NCBI GenBank assembly: GCA_024345305.1
Contig: BRON01000016.1
Coordinates: 744,001 to 808,000, forward strand
Direction: 5' to 3'
Length of the DNA: 64,000 bases
Source of the DNA: Mrakia gelida
Taxonomy: Eukaryota; Basidiomycota; Tremellomycetes; Cystofilobasidiales; Mrakiaceae
Shown here: piece by piece, positions 24,125 through 35,509 of the stretch
How the letters are laid out: each line of letters starts with the position of its first letter
How positions within the stretch are numbered: the first letter of the stretch is position 1
The notes under the pieces: generated by a model
Told to the model about the DNA's origin: nothing
Databases searched by the model: none
The model's input: the letters and a program-made list of their open reading frames with translations, nothing else
Made by a program: the position numbers and the translations under genes

Positions 24125-24913
24125 CTTGAGGGCCGAGAAAAGAGAGAAGGTAGGGGAGGGGAGGAGCTGAGGGTTAAGGAGGAAGGGTATCGAGGCGGGC
24201 TGCGTTTGAAAGTCGCAGTGACGAGCGAGCGCGAGCGAGGGAGGTTGCTTTCTTTTCGGTGAGAATTTTTGAGGGTTGTTGGGGATGCTGAGATTTTGTG
24301 AATAAGTCAGCCGAGGTGATGCTGATTTGGGGAAGAAATAAGTCAGCTCGAGGAGGGAAGCTGAGAGGGAGGACGCGTCGAGGTTAAGTCGAACTCGACC
24401 CGCCTCCTCCAGTGTCCTTCTTCCTCTCTCTTCAAACAAACGCAGAAGCTACGAGGGACGAAAGCGAAAAATTGAGTGCATGCGAATATCGTATCTAGTC
24501 GTCTCCTCCTACTCGAAAAAGCCTCCGACCTCGACGTTCCAACGCGACGCCGGACGACGACTCGAACGTCTCCTCCTCTCCTCTCCTTTCAACGGCGAGA
24601 TCGGCGCGTCCGAGAAGTTTCGTAGATGTTCGTGATATTCGTGATGTTCGTGTGTCTGTATAGAAGACGAGAGGCAGTGGTCAGCGAGGGGGAGGGGGGA
24701 AGACGATGAGAAGGATTGAAGAAGAAGAACTGACGTTGATCGTCAGGTCGAGAGAGAGAGAGACGGGTGGGGAGATGTGGATGGGCAGAGAGTTTGATGA
24801 TGTAGCGAGACTTTGTGGGGAAGAGGAGAGGTAAAGTCAGACGAGGAATCGAGCGAGAAAGCGGTGGGAAGAAAGGACGCGTCGAACTCACGAGCGAGCG
24901 AGCGAAGACGCGA
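24125..24913. other. Region downstream of MYND copy 2 with two apparent minus-strand introns
   Basis: On the minus strand, just after the MYND stop at 24914, there is a full intron pattern: GTGAGTTCGACGCGTC at 24891-24876, CTGAC, then an acceptor AAAG. A second follows near 24740-24636: GTCAGT, GCTGACC, TATACAG. The exon between them is about 75 nt. They are best explained as introns in the 3' untranslated region of the MYND transcript. Another GACGCGTC lies at 24372. Beyond this I support no gene. Confidence 0.45.
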
Positions 24914-26222
24914 CTACCAGCTTGGCTTAAAGCAGTGAAGCTTGTGACGCTTCCAGTCGAGCTTCTGATGTTCTGTTGGGCAGGTAAGGGGAAAGGACGT
25001 AAACGTCATTCCGAAGTCGGCAGTGAGAAAAAAAGGACGAGCGAGAAGAACGGCTCGACGCGACGAACCCTTCGAGCAGTATCGAACCGTCAAGCACTGG
25101 TGAAGAGAAAGAGAAGCGTCAGGTAACGTCGAACCAGTACTTTCTACTCAAGCGGGAGCTCAGCGAGACTCACTCGACTGCAAGCATCCATCTCCTTCCC
25201 TCCTTCTCGTTCGGCACACATCACTGGACTCCTCAGGGTCGTTTCGTCCGCCGTCCACTCACACATCCACCAGCCGGTGAAACAGGGTGCGAGTTCCAGC
25301 TCCTGCTTATTCCTCACCTTCATCCCACCTTGGATGAAAGATCGCAACAAAACGATCCCGTCTTGGTCTCCCACTCCTCTCCGTTCCAAGGAATCGACGA
25401 CGTGGATGAAGTTGGATCGGGTTTCCCCTTCCAGAGACGGCAGAGGGATGTTTGAAGGGAGGTATTGGAGCAGTTTGATCACGATAGTTGTGAAGAGAGT
25501 CGTTGAGTGGTAGAGAACTATGTCAGAGACGTTTCCCAGACCCTGGAAGACAAAACGGGGGGAAAAGGAGGAGAGGTGAACGTCAGCGTCAAGGATTTCT
25601 TGCCTGAATAGAGGCCGGTTCCAGCAGAGAGACCTCACCTTCCGACTAGAATCAGAACAATCAGCGATACTCCTCACCAGTTTCGAGAAGAAGCTGCAGG
25701 CTTCCTCGGGGTGGTTCCTGACGAAACGAGAGAAGAACGCAGAGTGGACCATGATCTGCGTCGCAGATGCGTATATGAACGCAGGTCCAATGTTTTGAGA
25801 CGAAGTGAGAGGTAGAGATAAGTAGGTTCTGAAAAGGGAGGGGAGACACAAGGCTGCGAGCTCGTCCTGACAGGAAGGCGAAGAGGAGGAGGACGCCGGG
25901 GAAGGACGAAAGGAAGGGAGAGATGATGGGAGAAGGTCAGCCTCGAGCTGGGGACGCCAGGACAGCAGAGCGGAAGACCGACGACAAAAACGTATCGCGG
26001 CTCTTGAGGTATCTTATGGAGGTACTCGAACTGTCGAGAACACGCGAACGGGATTCGATGAGGACAGGAAAGAAGCAGACCACTGAAACAGAGGAAGGGG
26101 AAACGCACCGTCTCCAAAACTGGCTCGGACTCCGCCGCCGAGGAAATCTGAGCTGGAGAAGCATCTATCCCTGGAGTATATCCGAGAAGCTGAGCGAGTT
26201 GAATGGGAGTGAGAGCTGCCAT
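24914..26222 (-). CDS. Small C-terminal MYND zinc-finger protein, copy 2
   Basis: Six exons, 26109..26222, 25992..26030 (39 nt), 25639..25866, 25174..25542, 25069..25096 (28 nt) and 24914..24972 (59 nt), 278 aa. The start MAALTPIQLAQLLGYTPG is helical, as in the other copies. The finger region is CFTGWWMCEWTAD, a spacer, then DACSRCLTVRYC followed by SKEHQKLDWKRHKLHC and the tail FKPSW. As in the paralogs, histidine replaces the usual cysteine after YCS. Exon 3 is 228 nt, exactly the length of exon 3 in copy 3 at 41799. MYND domains bind short proline-containing peptides in partner proteins; the partner here is unknown. Confidence 0.83.
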
Positions 26223-26511
26223 GGCGAAAAGGGAGGGAAGGAGGGATCGTCGAAGTTGAAGGTCAACTCGAAGGAGGTGAGCTCGAGCTCTTTTGTCTCG
26301 GCTCTCTCGCTTCTGAGGTGTATTTGGGGAAGAAAAACATAGCAGAGAGGGAGAGCGACAAGACGTGTTGAGCCAAACGTATGATCTGGACTCTTTGAAA
26401 ATATTTCTCGGAGGCAGAAACTCGCCTCTTTCCCGTCGAAGGAAGGAAGCTCTCGAGCTGACGTTCAACTTCGAGCTCGTCCCTTCCCTTCCTCCTCTTC
26501 CTTCCCCCAGC

Positions 26512-27254
26512 TCTTTTCCCACGTCGACGAGGCCCTTCTTCTAGACCTGGTCTATCACTCGGCCACGTCTACAGAACCCGTTCTTCGTCCTTGGACCTTG
26601 CCTCGAGGCTCGAGGAAACGTCGAGCTGGCGGAGATCTTGAGCTCGAACGGGTCGACGGCTTCCCCCTTCCTTCCATTCTCTATCCAGTGATACACGTGT
26701 GAGTTGATCCATCTGATTCGTATGTACCTGGAGCATGGAGACGAGCTCGAAACCAGGCTGGAAGGAGGGACGGCGAGGTCCTCCTCCTCGTTCGGTCTTC
26801 TCCAGCTCGAGGTCGAGCTCACCTCGCCTTCCTTCTCTTCGCTGACCTTCGTTCCTCCGTTTTCTCTCCCACAGGATCCTCGAAGCGTCGTCATATCTTT
26901 GACCATCACCTTGCCCTTCTGGAAATCCGAGTTTCAGCTCACGAGAAGCTTTGCGGCGACTCCCTTGACCTCGTTCCTTTCCTCCTCCTTCCCTCTCTTC
27001 AGCCCTTCTCCAGCTTTCGACCTTCCCTCGACCACCTATTCCCCTGGTCGATCCTTCTCCTTCGCTTCTCAAACCTTCAGATCCAACCAAGACACCCTCG
27101 TAGCTTTCTGATCTTCCACCTTCTTCCACAGCGGACAAATCTTCTCTCAGAGCTCGATCATCTCTCCCGAACAACCCGAGAACGCCTCGTCCCTGCCTCG
27201 TCGCTTCTGGCCTTCTTGTCTGAAAGAGGCTTGCTCCTCGTCTCTCCCAGCTGA
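26512..27254 (+). CDS. Uncertain gene, unrecognised product
   Basis: Coding potential is seen in two blocks. The first follows an acceptor CCCCCAG and reads LFSHVDEALLLDLVYHSATS to a donor near 26697 (CACGT then GTGAGT). The second follows a CCACAG acceptor at 26872-26874; one frame stays open to a TGA at 27252 with leucine-rich helical sequence such as SELDHLSRTTRERLVPASSL and LLAFLSERGLLLVSPS. An alternative frame through the same DNA stays open to 27111. I could not connect the two blocks in phase, so a middle exon between 26700 and 26870 is probably missing from my model. No start codon is certain and no family is recognised. Confidence 0.3.
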
Positions 27255-27553
27255 GATCTCCCCTTCGAAAACTATGGGAATTCGAGTCTGGGTGTAACGA
27301 AGTCTGAATGGTGAGTCTCGCTTCCCTCCGCGAGCGAAGACGAGGCGGGGAGGAGGAGGAGGGAAGTTGGACGCGTCGTTGGCTTTTCTAACTCTCTTCC
27401 CATTTCGGCTCGCCCTTTGCTCGCTTCCTCTTTCGGATCCAGAGTTCAAGAGTCAACCATGCCAAGCTATGCGCTTGGTTTCACCTCTCGAGTGGCCTCA
27501 TCTCTCTCAAAACCTGCCTGTCGATGCCCATCTCGTTGCTTTTCAAACCACCA

Positions 27554-30424
27554 TGCTTTCGACTTCCTTCCTCTTCAAGCTCGCCATCGCTCTTATGGCA
27601 CTCCCCTTCGTTTTTGCGCAGGTGGATTTGGTCCCTTACATCCCTCCAGTCGGTCAGTCCGAATAGGAGAGGACGAGAAGGGGAACAAGAAAAAGTAAAG
27701 CCTGACCGTCGCCTTTTTGGTTAGGTTCTGGGTGGCTTGCGGGATATTACAGTCTTGCCAACGAGTATCAGGAGTATCCTATCTCAGCATACGCTGACTT
27801 CAATGGATGCGAGTTCCCGCCCTCTGTATCCTTGGAGGGAGACGAGGCTGACGACTTTTCCTTCCCGTCTTTCCTCGAGCAGGCACGCAGCAACCCCGTT
27901 GCGAACAGTTCTTGGCCTTTTCTGACTCGTCCTCCCCCCAAGGGGATACATGCGCCTGCAAAACGATCCCCTACTATAACACGGACAGCGGCGACTTCGT
28001 TTCTCGGGACACTCCTGGAGCGAGAACTGTGAGTCTCGCTCGCGGATCCGAGCCCCTCGTTGAGCTTCTCTCGCCTTACCTTCGTTCATCTGCCACACAG
28101 ATATACTACAACTCTGGAAGGGACTACGACTACAAGGTCGGATTTGACTCGTGTGGGACGCTTCCCACCCTACAGCCTGAATCGACTAACAGACTGTCCG
28201 GGGGTGAGTAACCGTCTCTTTCCCTTGCGAGTTCGTTGCTGAAGCTCGCCGTCTTCTACCCTCGTTGCATTCCAGCATACTGCCTCGATCTCGGTTGCAA
28301 CTCTCACGTTTTCACATACGCCAATCTCCCCGTCAAGTACAAGTATAGCGCGTTTTCCTACGCGACGAAGTCGTGCGTGAGTCGCCGTTTCTTGTTCATC
28401 GTCCTCCTTCTCTCGTTCGAGGGGCAGCAAAGACTGGCCTAAAAAAAAAACCCTTTCTCCTCCGTTTACTAGTACTGCGTGAGCAACTCTCTGTTTCACA
28501 GACATCGACGCGTCCCCGTTCAACGCGTTTCCGTTCACACTCTTCTTCCTTCCCGCTCCAGTTCAACGATTATTCTCTGGTCGTTCCTGGCCCCTGCAGA
28601 AAGGATGGAACGGACGCTCTCGTGAGTTCACTCCCTCGAAGCTGAGATCATGCGTCGCCTCACCTCTTCCCTTCTGCCTTCTAGATCTATCGTCAGGACT
28701 TCCCCGAGTGAGCATTCGTTCTTGTCTTCTGCCTTCCTCTCCTCGAGACGCCCCTTCTGACCAGCAGCTCTTCTATCTTGAAAGTTCAAACAGCACTGCA
28801 ACCTCTTCTATAACTATCTTGACAAACACGTCCGTTCAGACGTCTGTGTGCGTCTCCTTTCCCAGTTCGCGACGCGTTGGACACATCTTTCGCGATGCTG
28901 ACGAGCCTCTCGTTCCTATTCCACAGGGATCTGCCAGTAACATCGATCACCGACACCATCTCCATTCCGACTCTTCCCACCACCTCGAGCAGCGAGATCA
29001 CTTCGTCGGAAATCCCCACGTCGTCCTTCCCCTCTCCCACTGTTTTCGACACTTCGAGCGGCGCGCCAACCTCTACATTCGTGATGTCCGTATCTCTTCC
29101 TCGCCCATATCGCAGTCGGACCTGTGACTGATTTTCCGCCGCCTTTTGAAACGACGCGCACGAGCAGCTTCGACGACGTCTCTTCCTCGATGTAAGCTTC
29201 TCGACACTCCTTCGTTTTGTCATTGTCTCGTCCCCAACCTGCCTTCTCGCTCCTGACTGCTCCCCTTCCTTTTCGACACCCCCAGTGAAGTAACCTCGAC
29301 TTCGTCTCCCACCTCAGCCATCGAGAGCTCGGTTGAACCTTCCTCGTCCTCCATCGACACCGTTGTCAGTTCCACACCCGTCGTGTCCTCGTCGGAAATC
29401 GCCTCTCAGTTCCTCTTCGCGCCATTGGAATCCGAGGTCGTCACCTCTACCTCCACTCCCGATCCCTCCATCGCCGTCATAACATCCTTCTCAGAGGTCA
29501 CCTCGGAAATTTCAGTCACCAACTCGGAGTCGGAGGTTGTCGCGTCGACTCAAACTCTTTCGACTCCGGTCACTCTCACCTCCACCATCAACCCTCCCTC
29601 TGAGACCCCAGCACCCTCAGCAACCCTTCTATCCACTCTAATCCTCTCGACCAACTCGGAATCGTCCGTCTTCTCCTCCCTCGTCCTCACCTCGGTGCCC
29701 ATCTCACCCTCTTCGTCCTCCGACGCACCTTCGACCTCTTCAGCTCAAGCTAGCCAGATCGAGGACGTTGGCATTGGAATGGTATTTCCTGCAACATCGA
29801 ACTTATCCGGAGGTCAGAAAGCAGGGGTCGCCGTAGGATCCATCGCAGGAGCAGCGGTCCTCGCGACGTTGGGGATCTTGATCGCGAAGGGGTTGGTTCT
29901 GGGAGCTGTGACTGGATTAGGCATAGGAGCTGCTGCTGGTGGAGCTGCCGGGGGAGGTGCTGCTGGTGGGAGTGCTGGAGGAGCGACGTCGGGAGCGAAC
30001 ACTGCGACTCAGATGGGGACGGCTGCTGTACGCGTTTCTTCTTGTCGTCTCCTTCCCTCTTCGTCCAATCTTCTCAATTCCGACTAACTGAACATCTCTC
30101 TCTTCTTCGTTTTCCCTCGCCTACAACCTCCGTTTCCAGACCGCCAACTCAGCAACCACCATGGGAGCGAGCTCGGGCGCGAACGCTCCAGTCTACCAAG
30201 GCGCTCCTCTCCAACCCTCCGCTCCCGTCGTCGCAACTGGAACTGCCGTCGCAGCAGGGGGAGCTGGTGCGGCAGCGGCCTCTGGAGCGGAGAGCCAGTG
30301 GGGAACGGCAGCTCTTCCTTTCCGTCGACCCGTTTCGAACGACGAGGAGAATCAGGCGCAATCGCCCTTCTTGGATCCGCCTACGGAGGAGCGAGATCAA
30401 TACGGGAGGTTGATCGATAATTAG
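27554..30424 (+). CDS. Mucin-like cell-surface protein with cysteine-containing N-terminal domain and one membrane helix
   Basis: Begins with a signal peptide, MLSTSFLFKLAIALMALPFV, cleaved near AQ. Joined exons give a cysteine-containing domain: SGWLAGYYSLANEYQEYP, QPRCEQFLAFSDSSSPQGD, TCACKTIPYYNTDSG, then YCLDLGCNSHVFTYANL. This is reminiscent of WSC-type sensors, but I cannot confirm that domain. A long serine/threonine-rich region of more than 200 aa follows (from TSSITILTNTSVQTS to SSSDAPSTSSAQ) and is probably O-mannosylated. Then comes a glycine/alanine-rich membrane segment, AGVAVGSIAGAAVLATLGIL, and a short cytoplasmic tail ending DQYGRLIDN. The overall layout is like the yeast wall-stress sensors, which is inference. 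The splice junction between about 29085 and 29165 is not settled. Confidence 0.68.
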
Positions 30425-30826
30425 GAGCCTCAGTAGTGAGTGCTTTTTTGACTTGAAGGGGGATCGGTAGCGGGAAACGAGAGCTGATCCTCTCTTCCTC
30501 GATCGACTTGAGCTCGACGCGTCGTTCGTTTTTGGGTTCTTTTGATTTCGTTTCGCTCAGGTCTTTTGGTTTCGTTCGTTTCGAGGAGATATGTAGCGGC
30601 TTCTGTACTTGTATTCTACTGTGTCTTGAATCGGTGTGTGTCGAAGAAGTGCTTCATCGTCGAAAGCCATCATCGAGTCGAGTTGTTCGAACTCTTCGTC
30701 TTCTTCTCGATTGCCGTGAGTCTTCCCTCGTCCTCGAGACGGTAAGGCTTTCAAAACACGAGCGTTGAGAAGATGGTGCAGTGATAGATCAGATCGAGAT
30801 AACAAAAAGGAAAGAAACCCAGAACT
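30425..30826. other. Intergenic region between convergent genes
   Basis: About 400 bases between the stops of the mucin-like gene and NOC2. A GACGCGTC lies at 30516. No coding signal is convincing. Confidence 0.55.
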
Positions 30827-33800
30827 CTACTCGTCGTCCTCCATCTCCATCTCAGCCTCGCTCTCCTCCTCGTCCTCCTCCTCGTCCTCACCCTCTCCCC
30901 CCCCAGATCCATCCTCCTCAGGTCCTCGCTCCTCTCGGGCGGCCTGTTCATACGAGAAAGAAAGAAGAAGGGGATAGGCATCAGTAAACGCGTTTGGTTT
31001 CGACTCGACTCGAAGCGTCTAGTCGTCGCAAGATCGATCGAAGGAACGAAGAAGACTCACCTTCTCAACCTCCCTCCTCTTCGTCTCCCTAACCCTCTTC
31101 TGCAACTTCCAGTACGTTCCCAAAGGACTCGACTCAACCTCCACCCCCTCCAAGAACCCTTCCACCGCGCCCCGATCATTCGGCGCAAACTCTACTGCCT
31201 TCCTCTTCTCTCCAATCCACTTCGAGTTCCCCTCCATCCTCTCAATCAACACCTTAAACATCCCTCCAACCTTCCCGTTCTTCCCCTTCTTGACGAACCT
31301 TTTGAGTGCGGTGATCACGGGGATGGCGAGCTCAGGGAAAGCGATGGAGGTTGACATGAGGGCTTGGGATTCGAGAAGGAGGTAGGCGATCTCCTCGCCG
31401 AGACCGTCCTGGTAGACTCGGGTTCGAGGGTAGGCGGAGGGAGCTCGGATGTGGTATTCGAAGTCGAGGGGGGTGAGGGTGGAGGGTTTGGGCTTGTGGG
31501 TGAACTCGGCGGAGGAGAGGGGCTCGAGGAGGGAAGGGGTTAAGGGGATGTAGGTGTTGGTGTGGGTGGAGAGTCGGAGAAGGGATCGGAGGAGGTGGAA
31601 TCGGAGAGGGAAGTAGCGGGAGGTGGGGATGAGACTGTAGGGAAGGAAGGAGGAAAGCAGGGGTCAGCGAGGGCGTGGAAGCGAGACGATGAGTGAGTCG
31701 CGACGAAGAAGACGAGACGACGAAACGAGCTCGAAAGCAGAGATGAAGAGCAGAGCGAAGACTCACCGAATGACACCGAGGGTGACCTGGACGAGAGGGT
31801 AGACCAGAGGCTGAAGCTCGCTCTCGACTCCTCCTCGCTGGATCCTCGTCTCCCTGCTGCACGCCGTCGAGAGGACGAGGGACCAGAAGTCGATACAGTG
31901 GGCAAACTGCCAGTTGTAGACGGCCTTGTAGGAGTCCTGCATAATCGCGAAGAGGAAAGACGAGGTGAAAAGAGCGAGGTCAGCCAAAGCTCGACGCGTC
32001 CATTTTGAACTCGAACTCGAACGATCGAATCTAACGAAGGAAGAAGTCGACGAACCTTGGTCTTGACCCTCATCGAGTTCCTCAGATGAACAGCGAGCTG
32101 TCGAATGTATCCGAAAGCGTGCTGGTAAGCAGCCGAGTGGTCGAGGCAGTAGATCTCCGAAGCCGAGTTCTTCATGAGGTTGATGGAGGGAAGGGTGTGG
32201 ATCGAGGTGGCTTTGCAGGTTCGGAGGAGGGAGAGGTAGATTCCCTGGAGAACGCCAGACGGAAAGGAAGGCGAGGAGGAGTCAGCGAAAGTGAATGCGC
32301 GACGAGTGAGGCGCGAGGGGTAGCGAGCTGGAAAAGAAAAGGAAGAAATGAAACGAACCTTGAGAACCATATCCTTGACTCCCTCGTCACCAGCGGAAAC
32401 GAGCTTCCTGATAGCGAGGAAACAGGCGATTCGGGTTCCGTCGGAACCGGAGGACCAGAGCTCGAGGAGAGTCTGTTTGAACGAGAATGAAGCAACCAAA
32501 AAAGCGACGCGTCAGTTGCGTTCGCGACTCGTCTCGCCTCGTTCACCCTCAACCACCACCTTCTCCCTTCTGCACTCCACCCAGACCAAAGCACATCTAC
32601 TCACCTTCAAGTACATCCTGACCGTCTTCTTCGCGCCACCAATCCAAGGCACCATCTTCGCACTCTCGGTCAAGCACACCCTCAACAGTCCACTGGCTCC
32701 TCCGTCGTCGGGAAGCTGGGAGATGAGGTGAAGGAGGTTGGCGACGTAGGAGAGAAGCATCTTCATGAGCGCAGGGGGAGGGGATTTGAGGAGCTTGTAT
32801 CGACCGGTGGTAGGGGAGAGTCGGTAAGGGATGTGGGTGGTGAGAAGGAGGGGAGTGTACTTGAGGGTGGTGAGGATGAGTTTGTTGAAGACTGTGAGCG
32901 AGAGAAATGAGTGAGGAGTGGGAGTGATGAGGTGGAAGAAATGGAAGGAGAGGGGGGAGGGAGGACGAGTCAGCTTCGTACGAGCTCGACGAGAAGGAAA
33001 GGCTCGTGGTTCGCAGACGAAGAAGAGGGGAACGGACCTTTAGGATCCTCGATATCGTAGGCGAAAGTCTGAGCCTTAGAGTCCTCTCCGTCCTCGTTCG
33101 AGTGAGCAGCAGCTCGGAAAGCGAGAAGCAGTCGTCGAAGAGATTTGAGGGATCGTTTCTGCGACGCGTCGAAAACAAGAGAAGGAAAGTCAGCTTCGGC
33201 TCGTTCGTATCGTGCGCCATACAGCACAGCTCTTAGCACGTCCTCCACCCTACTACCCTCTCCACGCTACTCAATCCGACCTCCTGGTTCAGAGGCGAGC
33301 AAAGACAAAGAGAAAGATCAACTCACCTCCAACATCCCTTTCTGCCACCCCCTCAGCATCTCCATCGTCAACACCGTCGTCTGGTTCTTCAAATCCTTTC
33401 CTTTCCCCTTCTTTCCCTTCCCCCTCTTCGCATCCTCATCCTCGCTATCCTCCCCACCCATCATATCCCCACCCTCACTATCCTCGTCGTCCGTCGCTCC
33501 TCCCTCGAACCCTTCGAACTCCGAATCATCCTCTCCCTCCTCCTCCTCATCGACGGGGGCCTTCTTGGTGGCGGCGAGCTTCTTAGCAGCCTTCTTAGCC
33601 TTGAGAGACTCGTGCTGAGGAGGAGCAGCGTCGGCACCTTCGTCCCCGTCCTCGTCGTCCGAATCCTGACCGAAGTTGAGAAGGTCCTTGTCGTTCTCCT
33701 GGAGGTACTTGTAGAACTCGGGGTCGGTTTCGGCGAGGGTGGAGAGGGCTTGGAGGTGGGATTGCTCCATCTCTGTAGTCGATCGAAGACAAAGAGAAAG

Positions 33801-34694
33801 ATGAAGGTGAGCTTTGAGCTTCCGTCGCGAGCGAGGAGAGAGAGGGAGGAGGAAAGAGAGAGCTGGAAACGAACCGTCCATATCGTCGATAGAAGCGAAA
33901 TCATCGTCGGTATCGTCGAGCTCGGCATCATCTCCCTCATCGTCGTCGTCTGCTTGTCCAGCGGGGGCGGGGAGGTCGTCCTGGAAGAAGAGAAGAAGGC
34001 GAGGGGGAGGAGGACGAGAAGGAGAAGGTCAGCTCGAGCGCGTTTGAGTTGAGCTCTCAACGAGCTTCTGGAGCTCAAGGTGAGCGAGGAGACGCATGAA
34101 CTCACATCTGAATCCTCCATGAACGAAGCACCCATCAAGTCATCGACATTCTTGGGTCTTTTGCGGCGAAGAAACGCAAAGGGAAAGAAGGGAACGAGAA
34201 AAGGTCAGCTTCGACTTTCCCTCCCCCTTCCTTCCCTTTGAGCTCTCCTCTTCCCCTCTCACCTCCACCTCCAGCCCCTCAAACTGACACAAAGAAGACT
34301 AGTACTCACCCCTTCCCCTTCTTTCCATGAGACTCCTCCTCCTCTCCATCCTCTCCTCCCTCGTCGTCCTCGTCGTCTCCTCCCTTTCCTCCGTTGACGC
34401 CCTTGGCTCCTGCCTTCCTCTTCTGTCGTCCCTCGATGAGCTTCCGACTCTTTTGGTGCTCTCGACGCGAGTTGATGACGGCCTTGAGTTTACCGGTTCC
34501 GGCGAACTAGAGAACAAAGGCAGGAGAGGGGGAAGAGTGAGCTTGAACGAGAAGGGAAGCAGGAGGGAGGAGGGAGGGAGCTGGAGCTGACCTTCTTGAA
34601 AGATTTCTGAGGGAACGAAGAGCGAAGAGGGGTCAGTTGTTTCTTGCGCAGATGATAGGGAGTACGGGGAGGTGTTCTGACGTACTTTGGCCAT
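30827..34694 (-). CDS. NOC2: Nucleolar complex protein Noc2 (60S pre-ribosome assembly)
   Basis: Noc2 forms heterodimers with Noc1 and Noc3 and escorts 60S precursors from nucleolus to nucleoplasm. The CDS starts with two tiny exons, 34686..34694 (ATG GCC AAA) and 34592..34606, then [20 protein letters not shown], the conserved basic N terminus. Acidic tracts follow ([20 protein letters not shown]). The Noc2 domain is spread over several exons: [112 protein letters not shown]. The C terminus is again acidic, ending MEMEDDE. Introns carry GACGCGTC at 31994, 32506 and 33163. The gene is divergent from AMS1. Confidence 0.93.
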
Positions 34695-35509
34695 AGCTGC
34701 AGAGGAGGGGAGGGGTGTGGTTGAGAGGATGAATCGGAGTCGAGCTCGTCGAAGCTGAAATTCGTCTCGACGGTCCGCAGGGAAGGAAGGAGAAGAGAGC
34801 TCACCCAGATGAAACGGGCTCTCTTCGAGGCGAGAAGGTTTTTGAGCTCTCAAGAGGAGTGATATGGAGATGGGGAGATGTCGTTGCTGAGATCGGGCTT
34901 GAGGAAAATCTGCTCGCCTCGACGGACTCGGGGGTGCGACGCGTCTCGCCCGCTGGTCGGTCTTCCCTCTTCGTCGACGTCTCCCGCGAAACTCCGACCG
35001 ACGACTCATGAACTAAGTGACTACATACTATAGTCCCTGCTGTGTCGCTACGTCAGAAACGTTCGTAGCGGCGCGAGGTCTTCTCTTGAGACCGAACGCG
35101 ACGCGTCCAACTCAGATCACTTGACGGTCCCGCCGCCTCACAGACGCCCGAGAGCCTCGAGATACATTTCCGGTCCAGTTTACCATGCATAGATATATTT
35201 GAGGGCTTCGAGAGAGCATTCTCCCTCTGCAGAAAGCTGAATTCGAGTGCGAGAGCTGGGCTGAACGTCGAACAAACGTCTGCCCGCTCGCTGCTTTTCT
35301 CGTCAAACTTTCGACCTCAACATTCTCGAAATGATTTACTGCATGGACTCATAAGACCAAGTAGAGACAAAATCTTGTCCTCAAAAACGGTCGCTAAGGA
35401 CCTGCCCTTGCTGCGTCGGCGAGCTCCTGCCCTCCTCCTGACCTTCCTTCCTTCTACCTTCCTTGCTTCCTTCTTCCCTCCACCCCTCACCCTCTTCTCT
35501 TTTTCGACC
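34695..35509. promoter_or_regulatory. Divergent promoter region, NOC2 / AMS1
   Basis: About 815 bases between outward-facing start codons. Two GACGCGTC palindromes lie 162 bases apart at 34938 and 35100, each containing ACGCGT. No other site is recognised. The promoter role is inferred from gene orientation. Confidence 0.5.

Noticed and set aside
24589..24891. Minus-strand frame beginning SSTRPFFPPLSRS as a small gene
   Set aside because: Its first codon is GTG and coincides exactly with a GTGAGT intron donor just after the MYND stop; the frame runs through two introns.
26569..27174. 201-residue minus-strand frame rich in E, G and R
   Set aside because: Composition is that of an antisense copy of CT-rich coding or UTR sequence; the plus strand has better protein-like segments and splice sites.
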